Assembly (NCBI GenBank): GCA_031987605.1
Contig: DALZZF010000001.1
Span: forward strand, 310,001 to 374,000
DNA length: 64,000 nt
DNA from: JAFAGO01 sp031987605
GTDB taxonomy: Bacteria; Bacteroidota; Bacteroidia; Flavobacteriales; Weeksellaceae
Direction of reading: 5' to 3'
Below the pieces are notes generated by a model. The model saw only the letters and a program-made list of their open reading frames with translations, made no database searches and was not told where the DNA came from. Positions within the stretch are counted from its first letter, which is position 1, and each line of letters opens with the position of its first letter. Position numbers and translations under genes: made by a program. Below are positions 16,633-24,868 of the stretch, piece by piece.

Positions 16633-17298
16633 TTATTTTTTATTCTTCATCATCCAGTTTGAGCTGGTAAGATTGTAAATTTTCTGAATGTCCTGCAATA
16701 TTTTTTGAAAATCAATATTCAGATCAATCAGTTTTCCGGATCTTAAATCGAAAACCCAACCGTGAACGATCGGAAATTCTTCCAAAATATAGCGTTCCTG
16801 CACGCAGGCCATTTTTATCACGTTGATGCATTGCTCCTGAACATTCAGTTCCACAAGGCGGTCGTATTTTTTGGCCTCATCTTCAATAGCATCCAGTTCC
16901 GTTTGATGAAGTCTGTAAACATCGCGGATGGTACGCAACCACGGGTTCATCAATCCTAAATCTTCCGGAGTCATTGCCGCTTTTACACCACCGCAGTTGT
17001 AGTGGCCACATACAATAATGTGTTTTACTTTCAGGTGCTCAACAGCGTACTGAATAACCGCCGTAGAACTCATATCCAGAGTATTGACTACATTGGCGAT
17101 ATTTCTTAAAACAAATACTTCACCAGGTTTGGCTCCCATTAATTCCTCTGCAGTTACACGGCTGTCGGAACAACCGATATATAAAAAATCAGGACTTTGA
17201 GATTGTGATAACTCATGAAAAAATTCCGGATTTTCAGCAATTTTTGATTCAACCCATTTCTTGTTGTTATCAAAAATTATTTTGTAGGAATCAGCCAT
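16633..17298 (-). CDS. beta-class carbonic anhydrase (first of the operon)
   Basis: A 221-residue cytoplasmic enzyme with the beta-class zinc ligands C43, D45 and R47 in 'IGCSDSRVTAEE' and H99 and C102 in 'CGHYNCGGVKAA'. The 'GAKPGEVFVLRNIANVV' segment is also typical. It is the promoter-proximal gene of a minus-strand operon: carbonic anhydrase, small exported protein, SulP, second carbonic anhydrase. Of the two carbonic anhydrases this one resembles the widespread housekeeping Can type. The likely promoter is at 17381-17388. Confidence 0.94.
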   Translation of the reverse strand: MADSYKIIFDNNKKWVESKIAENPEFFHELSQSQSPDFLYIGCSDSRVTAEELMGAKPGEVFVLRNIANVVNTLDMSSTAVIQYAVEHLKVKHIIVCGHYNCGGVKAAMTPEDLGLMNPWLRTIRDVYRLHQTELDAIEDEAKKYDRLVELNVQEQCINVIKMACVQERYILEEFPIVHGWVFDLRSGKLIDLNIDFQKILQDIQKIYNLTSSNWMMKNKK

Positions 17299-17380
17299 AT
17301 TTATTTGGGTTAAACGTCTATTTATATATTTATAAAAACAAAAATTTTATTAAATATAATAGACTAGATCAATAATTATG

Positions 17381-17388
17381 CAAATGTA
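17381..17388 (-). promoter_or_regulatory. putative promoter of the carbonic anhydrase/SulP operon, TACATTTG
   Basis: Exact TAnnTTTG on the minus strand, about 83 bases before the start of the first carbonic anhydrase gene, leaving an AT-rich leader of about 75 nt. No -33 element was found at the usual distance. Confidence 0.5.
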
Positions 17389-17500
17389 AAAGATAAAAAA
17401 TAAAAAAACGAAGATTTAACATAAGTTTAATATAAAGATGGAAATTATGTAAATGCGCCTCTTTTCAGATAAGACTTTTATAAATCTGTCATTTAGAAGA

Positions 17501-18055
17501 TTATATTTTATTATTGATATAACCTTTTGTCGCTGAGGAATTTGAATAAAAGGTTGCCGGGTTTCCCACAACAATGGAATCATCAGGCACATCGAAATTT
17601 ACATATGAATTTGGGGCAATCAACACATTGTTGCCAATTTTGATATTTCCTACAATCACCGCATTTGGGCCAATCCAAACTTCATCGCCGATTTCCGGAG
17701 CACCCTGATTTTTCCCGCGGTTTTGTTGTCCGATGGTTACGCCTTGTGCAATATTGCAGTTTTTACCGATTTTCACCTTTGGATTAATGACCAGCGCACC
17801 CCAATGTCCAAGATAAAATCCCTCTCCAATTTGTGTTTCCGGGTAAATTTGAAATCCGTACTTAATTTGATGTTTTCTTAAAACCAATCTCCAGAACAAT
17901 CCTTTCAGAGATTTTTTCCGGTATTGCTGGCATTTTCTCAAAATGTAAATAAAATGAAGATTCGGATTGATGCACTTTTTCCATATTTCCACTATGGAAA
18001 GCCACGTTCCGCTTTCGCGGTAAAAATCTTTTTGGATGATGCTTTTGTCAGACAT
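17501..18055 (-). CDS. serine acetyltransferase-like hexapeptide acyltransferase
   Basis: A 184-residue left-handed beta-helix protein. Hexapeptide repeats run from about residue 70 to 165 ('PETQIGEGFYLGHWGALVIN', 'KIGKNCNIAQGVTIGQQNRG', 'IKIGNNVLIAPNSYV'). 'GHWGALVIN' and 'QGVTIG' resemble the LbH_SAT (CysE-like) group, variants of which acetylate sugars in polysaccharide loci. The N-terminal helical part is short compared with true CysE. It is the last minus-strand gene of the glycan cluster but is separated from the rest by a 353-bp AT-rich spacer and has its own promoter. Acetylation of a glycan residue is more likely than cysteine synthesis (inference). Confidence 0.8.
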   Translation of the reverse strand: MSDKSIIQKDFYRESGTWLSIVEIWKKCINPNLHFIYILRKCQQYRKKSLKGLFWRLVLRKHQIKYGFQIYPETQIGEGFYLGHWGALVINPKVKIGKNCNIAQGVTIGQQNRGKNQGAPEIGDEVWIGPNAVIVGNIKIGNNVLIAPNSYVNFDVPDDSIVVGNPATFYSNSSATKGYINNKI

Positions 18056-18059
18056 GGAA

Positions 18060-18091
18060 CAAAGATATAAGAAGAAAGAGAAAAGAACAAA
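18060..18091 (-). promoter_or_regulatory. promoter TTTG-N20-TATCTTTG of the acetyltransferase gene
   Basis: On the minus strand TTTG (18088-18091), a 20-nt spacer and TATCTTTG (18060-18067) fit the Bacteroidetes consensus well. The -7 element ends only 4 bases before the ATG, which predicts a leaderless or nearly leaderless mRNA. Confidence 0.7.
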
Positions 18092-18408
18092 GAATGGAGC
18101 AAGTCAAACGCATTAAAATATTGTCAAATAATTATTAAATTACATTGATTTATTGAAATAAAATCAATAAACGCAAAGATAAACAAAGATTTTTTATTTG
18201 TTTAAACAATAATTTTAAGAAATACAAAGACATTTCATTTACGAATGTAATACGAAGAAAATTATTTTGTATTACTTTAATTAAGATTTATCGCCCTTGT
18301 TTATCTTTATTTAAAGATTTTTTGATGAATTCTTCGTTTCCCTTTGCGTTAATTTTAATGCGTATAACCTGAGAATAAAGAGGAAAGAAAAACAAAAGGA
18401 ACAAAATT
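18092..18408. repeat. AT-rich spacer with imperfect long inverted repeat
   Basis: No gene is visible. ACGCATTAAAAT (18108-18119) is mirrored by ATTTTAATGCGT (18352-18363). Further in, 'AAAGATAAACAAAG' near 18176 is mirrored by 'CTTGTTTATCTTT' near 18297, and GTAATAC/GTATTAC motifs flank the centre. It resembles a decayed palindromic element containing the CGCAAAG words seen at 27961-28955. Confidence 0.5.
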
Positions 18409-19602
18409 TTACAAGGTGTCGATAATCTCAGTAATCTGCTTCACCGAATTTTCCAGATTGAACGGCATTTTGTAGTCTTTCAGTTCGTTTTGATAAGTAT
18501 GGAAACTTTCGGGATTCATCAATGCTTTTTTCATGCCGTTATAAATTCCTTCTTCAGAATTATCGACAATCAGTCCAAGTTTTCCGTTTTCCAGCATTTC
18601 CCGAACCCCGGAAACATCCGTGGCAATGATGTTCTTCTTTAATGTAATCGCCTCAAACAAAACCGTAGGAAATCCTTCATAACGTGAACTCAACACATAA
18701 AAATCCGCAGCCTTGAAATAGGGATAGGGATTATCGGTGAAACCTAGCAGAGTTGCCGTTTCATCAACACCGAGCTGGTTTTTTAAATTTTTAATATTTT
18801 CAAAATCATAGCCATCGCCCACAATGAGAATTCTGTGTTTGAAACCTTCATCCAACAGTTTTTTATGTACTTTCAAAAGTCGGTCAAAGCCTTTTTGAGG
18901 GAAAACGGTTCCCACGGAGATAAAAATCCTCTCCCCTAACCCCTCTCCAAAGGAGAGGGGAACTATGGGTGAGAAATCTTCTGACTTCTGACTTCCAACT
19001 TCCGACTTCTCCAAAATTTCCTCCGTATCCAAAGGATTATAAATGCGAACGATTCTGCTTTTCTCGTCTTCATTTCGGGCGAGGCTTTCAAAATCATTCT
19101 GAATCTGTTCTGAAATCACCATTATTTTATCGAAACCGAAAAATTTCCGGATTTCCGCATCGGTATAATGGTGAAAGTGCGTTTTCCGCAAATCATTATG
19201 AATCCACACGATTTTCTTTGAAGACTGAAGCGGAGAATTTAAAATTTCATCCCGAAAACCATGAATGGCTGCAAATTCAATATCGTATTTTTTCCCCTTT
19301 AGTTTGCCATTGTAAAGCAGTTTCGGAAACTTTTGCAATAATTTTTGATACACCACGCGATATGCCTTTTCGGGAAAATCCTGAATGCGGTTGGTGGTAA
19401 TCATTTCGCCTTTGTTCAGGTACAGAACATTAATCCAGTCCGGAATTTCAGAAAGATATTTCCCGGAATATAAATTCAGCAAAAGATCAATTTCGTATTG
19501 GTCTTTTGGAAGATTTTTCAGGAAAGTTGCCAATACTTTTTCTGCACCACCATGACGCAGAGAACCAATTCGGATGAGGATTTTTTTCTTTTTTTCAGGC
19601 AT
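18409..19602 (-). CDS. GT4-type glycosyltransferase carrying an in-frame repeat insertion
   Basis: A cytoplasmic or membrane-associated glycosyltransferase of 397 residues with the GT-B fold: 'IGSLRHGGAEKVLATFL' at the N-terminus and the C-terminal donor-site pattern 'SSRYEGFPTVLFEAITLKKN'. Unusually, residues ~200-226 ('SEVGSQKSED...GEGLGERIF') are encoded by two intergenic-type repeats. One is a heptamer array, (GAAGTCN)n, and the other is the palindrome CCCCTCTCCTTTGGAGAGGGG; both sit in the linker between the two Rossmann domains. The frame is kept, so the enzyme may still work. It overlaps the upstream gene by one base (TAATG). The sugar specificity is unknown. Confidence 0.88.
   Translation of the reverse strand: MPEKKKKILIRIGSLRHGGAEKVLATFLKNLPKDQYEIDLLLNLYSGKYLSEIPDWINVLYLNKGEMITTNRIQDFPEKAYRVVYQKLLQKFPKLLYNGKLKGKKYDIEFAAIHGFRDEILNSPLQSSKKIVWIHNDLRKTHFHHYTDAEIRKFFGFDKIMVISEQIQNDFESLARNEDEKSRIVRIYNPLDTEEILEKSEVGSQKSEDFSPIVPLSFGEGLGERIFISVGTVFPQKGFDRLLKVHKKLLDEGFKHRILIVGDGYDFENIKNLKNQLGVDETATLLGFTDNPYPYFKAADFYVLSSRYEGFPTVLFEAITLKKNIIATDVSGVREMLENGKLGLIVDNSEEGIYNGMKKALMNPESFHTYQNELKDYKMPFNLENSVKQITEIIDTL
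18928..19011. repeat. palindromic repeat plus heptamer array inside a coding sequence
   Basis: 18928-18963 holds a G/C-rich palindromic element with perfect arms CCCCTCTCC/GGAGAGGGG. 18979-19011 holds about four tandem copies of a heptamer (GACTTCN on the plus strand). Both have the look of dispersed intergenic repeats of Bacteroidetes genomes, but here they are translated as part of a glycosyltransferase. Confidence 0.8.
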
Positions 19603-20165
19603 TATTTCTTCACCGGTTTATAAACATGCGGAAGATGCTCTTTAATATAAGCGTCTAATTTCGGGCGATCATTTTCCAGTTCGCGCGGATACATCACGTT
19701 GTTTTGCAATGCTTTATCTCCATATTCTTCAATGGTGCAAATGAATTTTGCCGGAATTCCGGCATATACCGAATGATCCGGCATTGAGGAATTGAGGACG
19801 GAACCTGCACCCAAAATACAATTGTTACCCATTTGCGAACCCGGAAGAAAAGTACAATTGTTTCCCACAAAACAGTTTTTTCCGATTTTTATCCTTCCGA
19901 AATTGCGTGCATCCTGATATTTTTCCATGTTTCGGATGGTGTACATGGCACCATCATGATTGATAAATCTGCATCCGGCCGTGATTTTCGTGCGGTCTCC
20001 AATTTCAATCAGATACGGTTCTGAACCCAAATCAGGTGCCTGTATAAAAATCACATTTTTGCCAACCTTCATGCCGCGTTGTTTGCATATTTCGATATAG
20101 GCATTATCGTAAAGGTTTTGCCAAACTGTATGGATTTTCAGAATAATTCGGTATAAGAGGTCCAT
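19602..20165 (-). CDS. hexapeptide-repeat acyltransferase
   Basis: A 187-residue left-handed beta-helix protein. Repeats start near residue 35 ('GKNVIFIQAPDLGSEPYLIE') and include 'KIGKNCFVGNNCTFLPG' and 'MGNNCILGAGSVLNSSMPDH'; the terminal 'VYAGIPAKFI' is typical of the maltose/galactoside acetyltransferase group. The likely role is O-acetylation of a sugar in the glycan made here. It lies 3 bases after the GT4 gene at 20169 and shares one base with the next gene, so it is part of a tight operon running from 25423 down to 18409. Confidence 0.85.
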   Translation of the reverse strand: MDLLYRIILKIHTVWQNLYDNAYIEICKQRGMKVGKNVIFIQAPDLGSEPYLIEIGDRTKITAGCRFINHDGAMYTIRNMEKYQDARNFGRIKIGKNCFVGNNCTFLPGSQMGNNCILGAGSVLNSSMPDHSVYAGIPAKFICTIEEYGDKALQNNVMYPRELENDRPKLDAYIKEHLPHVYKPVKK

Positions 20166-20168
20166 AGG

Positions 20169-21332
20169 CTATTTTCTGGCTAATGTAAGAAGGATATTTT
20201 CAACCGCATCAAAGATTTTTCGGTTATCGAACTGTTCTTCAGAATGTTTCAGATTTTGGCGGATTTCTGCTACCAACTTAGGATTGGTCATCATTTCCTG
20301 CATTCCGTCGTAAATGGATTGTTCATTATATTCCACAAGATAACCATTTTTTTTGTGTTCGATCATTTCCGGGATTCCGCCAACTGATGTCGAAATGATT
20401 GGTTTTTGCAAAATTAAAGTATCGGCAATAATCAATGGCCATCCTTCGGATTCGGAAGGCATAATGAAGAAATCTGCATTTTTCACGTAAGGATACGGAT
20501 TCAACAATGATCCGAGAAGGATAAAAGAATCTTCAACGCCCAGTTTTTTTGCCTGATTTTCAAGGTTTCCTTTTTCTTCACCATCGCCAATGACATAAAT
20601 TTTATGGGGAAATCCAGCTTTCAGGAGTTTTGCATGTGCTTCCATTAATACATGATGCCCTTTTCGGGAGTGCAACCTACCTACTGTAATAAAAACCGGA
20701 TTTTCAGTTTGAAAATCGGGAGCAAATTCGGCTGCTTTTTGCTTTAATTCTTCAATCGGAATGGCATTCAGAATAACCTGATTTTCAGGGACTGAGATAT
20801 TAGGATATTTCTCCAAAAAAATATCTTTTGCCTGTTGCGAACCCCAAATAAAATAATCAAACTGTGGAATTTGTTTTAAAATCAATGGAACGGCAGGCTC
20901 AAGTTTCGGGTAGGTAATATCGGAATGGAACCACCCGATTTTTTTGGATTTTTTGTTGGAAGAATTCAGTACATCCGAAAACATGGTATATCCGGTTGCA
21001 ATCTCGATGTCTGCATCATTATGCAAAATAAACCGGTCGGGAATCATTGGAAATGTCCGATACAACCACAATTTTACTGCTCTGACAGTCAACTCAATTT
21101 TATTTAAAACTGAATGTTTAGAAAAATCCTCTTTTCCTTTGGCTAAGGTTTTAAAATCCACAAAATCCGGAATTTCATTGCGCAATTCGCCCTGAAAAAG
21201 ATTAAGACAAAGCCGTAAATCGAACTTGTTGCGGTCCAGATTATTCAGCATGCTGAGCAGTACTTTTTCCACGCCGCCCATTTCCATGGAACGGTGGCGG
21301 AAGAGGATTTTTATCTTTCCGCTTTTTTTCAT
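20169..21332 (-). CDS. GT4-family glycosyltransferase
   Basis: A 387-residue GT-B glycosyltransferase. 'HRSMEMGGVEKVLLSMLNNL' is the acceptor-side glycine-rich loop; 'VFITVGRLHSRKGHHVLMEA' begins the donor domain; 'MPSESEGWPLIIADTLILQK' contains the EX7E-type motif and 'GEEKGNLENQAKKLGVEDSF' supports the family. It is a close relative, without the repeat insertion, of the protein encoded at 18409, with the same length class and N-terminal plan, and serves as an internal comparison. It overlaps the upstream acyltransferase gene by 4 bases. Transfers an unknown sugar to a lipid-linked acceptor (inference). Confidence 0.9.
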   Translation of the reverse strand: MKKSGKIKILFRHRSMEMGGVEKVLLSMLNNLDRNKFDLRLCLNLFQGELRNEIPDFVDFKTLAKGKEDFSKHSVLNKIELTVRAVKLWLYRTFPMIPDRFILHNDADIEIATGYTMFSDVLNSSNKKSKKIGWFHSDITYPKLEPAVPLILKQIPQFDYFIWGSQQAKDIFLEKYPNISVPENQVILNAIPIEELKQKAAEFAPDFQTENPVFITVGRLHSRKGHHVLMEAHAKLLKAGFPHKIYVIGDGEEKGNLENQAKKLGVEDSFILLGSLLNPYPYVKNADFFIMPSESEGWPLIIADTLILQKPIISTSVGGIPEMIEHKKNGYLVEYNEQSIYDGMQEMMTNPKLVAEIRQNLKHSEEQFDNRKIFDAVENILLTLARK

Positions 21333-22420
21333 GCGACTTGTAATTTTTGCTTTGGTTTTCCGAATTTTTTTCGGATAAAATTATTCATCGGCTCCTCAAT
21401 CAATAGAAAAAGTAGGACAGACAGAACGCTCAGAATGATAAAGATAAAGAAAAAATTATCCGTAATATGGTCGTACAGAAAAATCGGAATAAATCCTTTA
21501 TGAATCAGGTAAAAAATATAAGAACTTTTCCCCAGAAGAACCATCGGTTTTGTGGAAAGAATGGTTTGTAGACATGATTTTTCATTCATCAAGCCCCAAA
21601 GTATCGGTGCAATTCCCAATGTTCCGAACAGAATAATCTCAACTGAACGGTTGAAAAAGTTTTTAAAATCAACATGCAGATGTGGCCTGATGAAAAAGTA
21701 AAATAAAACATATGAAACACCGAATAGCGTTGCCCAAGGAAATTTTGCCGGTTTCACAGATTTGTATTTAATGAAAATTGCCAGACCTATTCCCGTGAAA
21801 AAATCAAATGCATAAGGCGCAAAATTCGCTTGCATGAAGCCTCCAGGAAGTTGATGCTCAACTGAAAAATTTTTTAAAAAATAACCTGCGATCACGATTA
21901 ATGAAGGGGCTACAATCAGCCATATTTTGCTTTTGCGGATCAGGATAAATAAAAGAGGTGCCGAAAAGTAAAAAATTTCTTCTAGAGTAAGTGACCAGCC
22001 CTGCGGAATTCCGACCAGAGCGTATTCAGCGAAAAGAGCCTTGGTCATGGTGAAACTCAGGATTGCTTCTGTAGTTTTTCCGGAATTCCAATGTCCGTTC
22101 TGAAGATACCAAACCACAAAAACCGCCAGCGTAATCAGGAAATACATGGGGTAAATTCTCGCAATACGATTGACCATATATTTCTTAAAATTCAGGGGTT
22201 TCTGGTCAAAATACCGATAAGTAATCAAAAATCCGCTGAGAATGAAAAACATATCCAGAGACATCTGGAATCCGCTTACGAAATCCTTCACAAATTCCGG
22301 GTATTTCGGATTGTCGAAAGGAATAAAATGATAAATAAAAATCAACCAAGCGATATTCCTGAATCCTGAAATAGCCGGAAAATTTTCCTTTTTAGTTGGT
22401 GCTGCATCCAATTTCTTCAT
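21329..22420 (-). CDS. acyltransferase 3 family membrane protein (OafA/YrhL-like)
   Basis: A 363-residue integral membrane protein with about ten hydrophobic segments. The N-terminus has 'NIAWLIFIYHF' (family His) and 'MSLDMFFILSGFLITYRYF', the signature of acyltransferase 3; 'PQGWSLTLEEIFYF' is the conserved W-S-L-E segment. These proteins O-acetylate surface sugars using acyl donors from the cytoplasm. Its start codon lies 29 bases inside the preceding glycosyltransferase gene, an overlap longer than others in the cluster, and it overlaps the next gene by 4. A later start is possible but would remove part of the first conserved segment. Confidence 0.88.
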   Translation of the reverse strand: MKKLDAAPTKKENFPAISGFRNIAWLIFIYHFIPFDNPKYPEFVKDFVSGFQMSLDMFFILSGFLITYRYFDQKPLNFKKYMVNRIARIYPMYFLITLAVFVVWYLQNGHWNSGKTTEAILSFTMTKALFAEYALVGIPQGWSLTLEEIFYFSAPLLFILIRKSKIWLIVAPSLIVIAGYFLKNFSVEHQLPGGFMQANFAPYAFDFFTGIGLAIFIKYKSVKPAKFPWATLFGVSYVLFYFFIRPHLHVDFKNFFNRSVEIILFGTLGIAPILWGLMNEKSCLQTILSTKPMVLLGKSSYIFYLIHKGFIPIFLYDHITDNFFFIFIILSVLSVLLFLLIEEPMNNFIRKKFGKPKQKLQVA

Positions 22421-23411
22421 AGTGTTTTTTAAAATTTTCTACCCAGTTCCGGAATTCGTTTTCGTCGATTTTATCATCGAGAAATTTTTCAAAATATTCG
22501 GTGGAAAAATCTTTTGGGAAATTCTGAAGCGCATCAAAATTTCCGTTCAACCAGGCTTCATTGATTTGATGGTTGAAGAGATTTACATCGAACTGGTTTC
22601 CGTATTGGTGATAGGAATTCGTTGCTGAACTTTTAAAGGTAGTTTTCATCGTTTCATCCTTCAGTCTTGCAATGAAATTCCTATTATTTTTATGTTTTTT
22701 ATAGTAAACTGCGGCATTGATGAGCTGGCGTTTTTCATCCACTTTTCCGTGCATATTTTTCCAGATTTCCAGCCAATATTCTTTTTTGTAAAGCCCCATT
22801 AAAATGGAATTCAGAGCCCAGTATTTTCGGCGGGTGGTATTGTCTACCTTTCCGAATTTGTACAAAATGGTGAAAAACTTCAGTTTGTTGTAAAAAAAGG
22901 CTTCCATCAGCTTTTCGTTGGCAAGAAATAAGTCTTTTGGAATTAGGGCATTGATTTTCGAGTTTATTTCCTGAATGTCAATATTTTGATCGTCGGTAAA
23001 ATTTCCAAGCCAGCCTAATTTTATAAGATTTATGTTGAATTTTTTGCAATCCGAAATCCGTTCATTTAAATTGATTTCGTGGGTAAACCAAACATCATCT
23101 TCTGTGATGATGAAATATTCCGAAGCATTTTTGGCATGTTCAATCCAGAGTTTTGTGGGGATTTCAAAACCGTTGATTTCCTTTCCGGATTTCAGGTTTT
23201 CTTCAATCGCGGCTACTTTTTTTTCGTATGACTCTGAGGTGAAAATTTTTACTTCCGGATATTTTTCCTGAATTTTTTGCAGATATTTTTTGGGTGTACC
23301 GTCATCCAGAACCGAAACCGAAAAATCACCTTTCACAAAATGAAAAATGGAATATAGGCATCTGTCAAGATAAAATGGTCGGTTAAAAGATTTAATAAGA
23401 ATATGGGTCAT
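22392..23411 (-). CDS. putative GT-A glycosyltransferase
   Basis: A 339-residue protein with an N-terminal GT2-like nucleotide-sugar fold: 'ILIKSFNRPFYLDRCLYSI', 'VSVLDDGTPKKYLQKI', and an acidic 'FIITEDDVWF' at about 115-125 that could serve as the DXD metal site. The C-terminal half is helical and basic and matches no family I can name. It overlaps the upstream GT2 gene by 4 bases and the downstream acyltransferase gene by 29, consistent with an operon. Sugar specificity unknown. Confidence 0.75.
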   Translation of the reverse strand: MTHILIKSFNRPFYLDRCLYSIFHFVKGDFSVSVLDDGTPKKYLQKIQEKYPEVKIFTSESYEKKVAAIEENLKSGKEINGFEIPTKLWIEHAKNASEYFIITEDDVWFTHEINLNERISDCKKFNINLIKLGWLGNFTDDQNIDIQEINSKINALIPKDLFLANEKLMEAFFYNKLKFFTILYKFGKVDNTTRRKYWALNSILMGLYKKEYWLEIWKNMHGKVDEKRQLINAAVYYKKHKNNRNFIARLKDETMKTTFKSSATNSYHQYGNQFDVNLFNHQINEAWLNGNFDALQNFPKDFSTEYFEKFLDDKIDENEFRNWVENFKKHYEEIGCSTN

Positions 23412-24214
23412 GAAAATTTTCTCAGAAGTTTTGCAAAAATAGTATTCTGTTTTTTAAAGATAAACTCGGGAAGATTTTCAATTTCTGAAACCGGTTTTCC
23501 ATAGAGTTTTTGAATATTTCGTCTTTTTAAAGTTTCGTAAAGCACTGTGTTCCAGTTTTTATTCAATTTTCCTTTTTTTGATTTTTCCTGCGAAACGCCT
23601 TTTTCGTGAAGCCGGTATAAATAATTGGGTTTCGGGATGAACATCACTTTTCCGGTCTCATAGATTTTCAGGTATAAATCCTGATCGACAGCAGAAGTCA
23701 GTTTCGGATTAATGCCGGAAGTAGCATCATAAGCCGATTTCAGAAAGGTAAAAAAATGGTTAACTTCAAAAAAAATATTGAAAAAAAGCGGATCATCGTT
23801 TTTTACCCGTCTGGAATTTGGAAAAATTTCCCGAGGTTTCAACCGGGAATCACAAAGCTGAAATTGGGAATATACTGCGGAAATTTCATCGTTTTTGTAC
23901 CCTTTTAAAGCATCTTCCAGCGCGGTTTCGGCAATCGCATCATCGGGATCTGCAAAGCCACAGATTTCTCCGGAAGCCAGTTCTGCGCATTTTCTTTTGG
24001 TAAAACCGACCCCTTCGTTCTGTTCATTTCTAAACAATTTAAAACGCTTATCATCTTTCACCAATGCTGAAATTTTCTCAAAAGAATCATCTGTGGAGCA
24101 ATCATCCACGAGAATTACTTCAAAATTCTGATGCGTCTGTTTCAGGATGCTGTAATGGCATTCTGTGAAATAAGCGTAGTTGTTATAATGGGCGATGAGG
24201 ATGGAGAAGAGCAT
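23408..24214 (-). CDS. GT2-family glycosyltransferase
   Basis: A 268-residue GT-A enzyme. 'FSILIAHYNNYAYFTECHYS' opens the fold, 'ILVDDCSTDDSFEKI' binds the nucleotide, 'CGFADPDDAIAETALEDAL' supplies the DXD-type metal site, and 'AVDQDLYLKIYETGKVMFIP' near 180 has the ED-like acidic pair region expected for the base. No membrane segments. It starts 3 bases after the methyltransferase-like gene. Probably adds one residue of the cluster's oligosaccharide; donor unknown. Confidence 0.9.
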   Translation of the reverse strand: MLFSILIAHYNNYAYFTECHYSILKQTHQNFEVILVDDCSTDDSFEKISALVKDDKRFKLFRNEQNEGVGFTKRKCAELASGEICGFADPDDAIAETALEDALKGYKNDEISAVYSQFQLCDSRLKPREIFPNSRRVKNDDPLFFNIFFEVNHFFTFLKSAYDATSGINPKLTSAVDQDLYLKIYETGKVMFIPKPNYLYRLHEKGVSQEKSKKGKLNKNWNTVLYETLKRRNIQKLYGKPVSEIENLPEFIFKKQNTIFAKLLRKFS

Positions 24215-24217
24215 AGA

Positions 24218-24856
24218 TCAATCAGCAATATATTTATAATCTTCGTAGTATTTCCGAACTTCGTCTATATTTATATTTTCTTTTAATTTGAATATAAAAA
24301 GTGTCTTTTCTTTTTCAACCAAATCCAAAAAATTTTCAACCACTTTATATTCATTTCTCAAAGAATAGTCGTGAATCATGATGATAGGATTCTTATTTTC
24401 AGTGGAATGGAGAATGGTTTGTAAAGTACATGCCACACGGAATCTACCATCAACCAAAACCAAATCAAAATCCGATTCTTTTTCAAAAATTTCGGATGAA
24501 AAATTTGGAAACTTTTCTTTGTATTCCTGATTGACAGGATATCCCCAGTATTTTGTTGGGCCAATATCAATAAAATGAATATGAAGACGATTGCCTAAAT
24601 TGTCTTTTATGATTTTATATTTTTTAATGAATGAAATCCAAGGAAGATTGGTGTCCACAGAAGTGATGTTTACCGATGAATTAATTAGACTGAAAAGGGT
24701 ACTTCCACCTGTCCCAAATTCCAAATAATTCTGAGCGTTACTCAAGTATTTTTTCAACAATTCTTTTTCTTCAGAATACATCACGAATGGATAATCGTTA
24801 GGTATGCTTTTTCTTTGATTTAGAAATGTTTTAAATCTTTCAATTAATTTTTTCAA
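24218..24856 (-). CDS. methyltransferase-like protein (class I Rossmann fold)
   Basis: A 212-residue protein with 'YLEFGTGGSTLFSLINSS', a good match to the SAM-binding motif I of class I methyltransferases, then 'ITSVDTN' (acidic end of strand 2) and 'FDLVLVDGRFRVACTLQTI' (motif IV). 'PIIMIHDYSLRNEY' is typical of small methyltransferases in glycan loci. No membrane segment. It sits between an acetyltransferase gene (12 bases) and a GT2 gene (3 bases). Methylation of a sugar hydroxyl is plausible because methylated sugars are known in flavobacterial glycans; the acceptor is not determined. Confidence 0.75.
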   Translation of the reverse strand: MKKLIERFKTFLNQRKSIPNDYPFVMYSEEKELLKKYLSNAQNYLEFGTGGSTLFSLINSSVNITSVDTNLPWISFIKKYKIIKDNLGNRLHIHFIDIGPTKYWGYPVNQEYKEKFPNFSSEIFEKESDFDLVLVDGRFRVACTLQTILHSTENKNPIIMIHDYSLRNEYKVVENFLDLVEKEKTLFIFKLKENINIDEVRKYYEDYKYIAD

Positions 24857-24868
24857 GACTTTACTTTT

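Noticed and set aside
18409..19602. Glycosyltransferase as a pseudogene broken by repeat insertion
   Set aside because: The frame is intact on both sides and both GT-B domains are complete, so loss of function is not shown.
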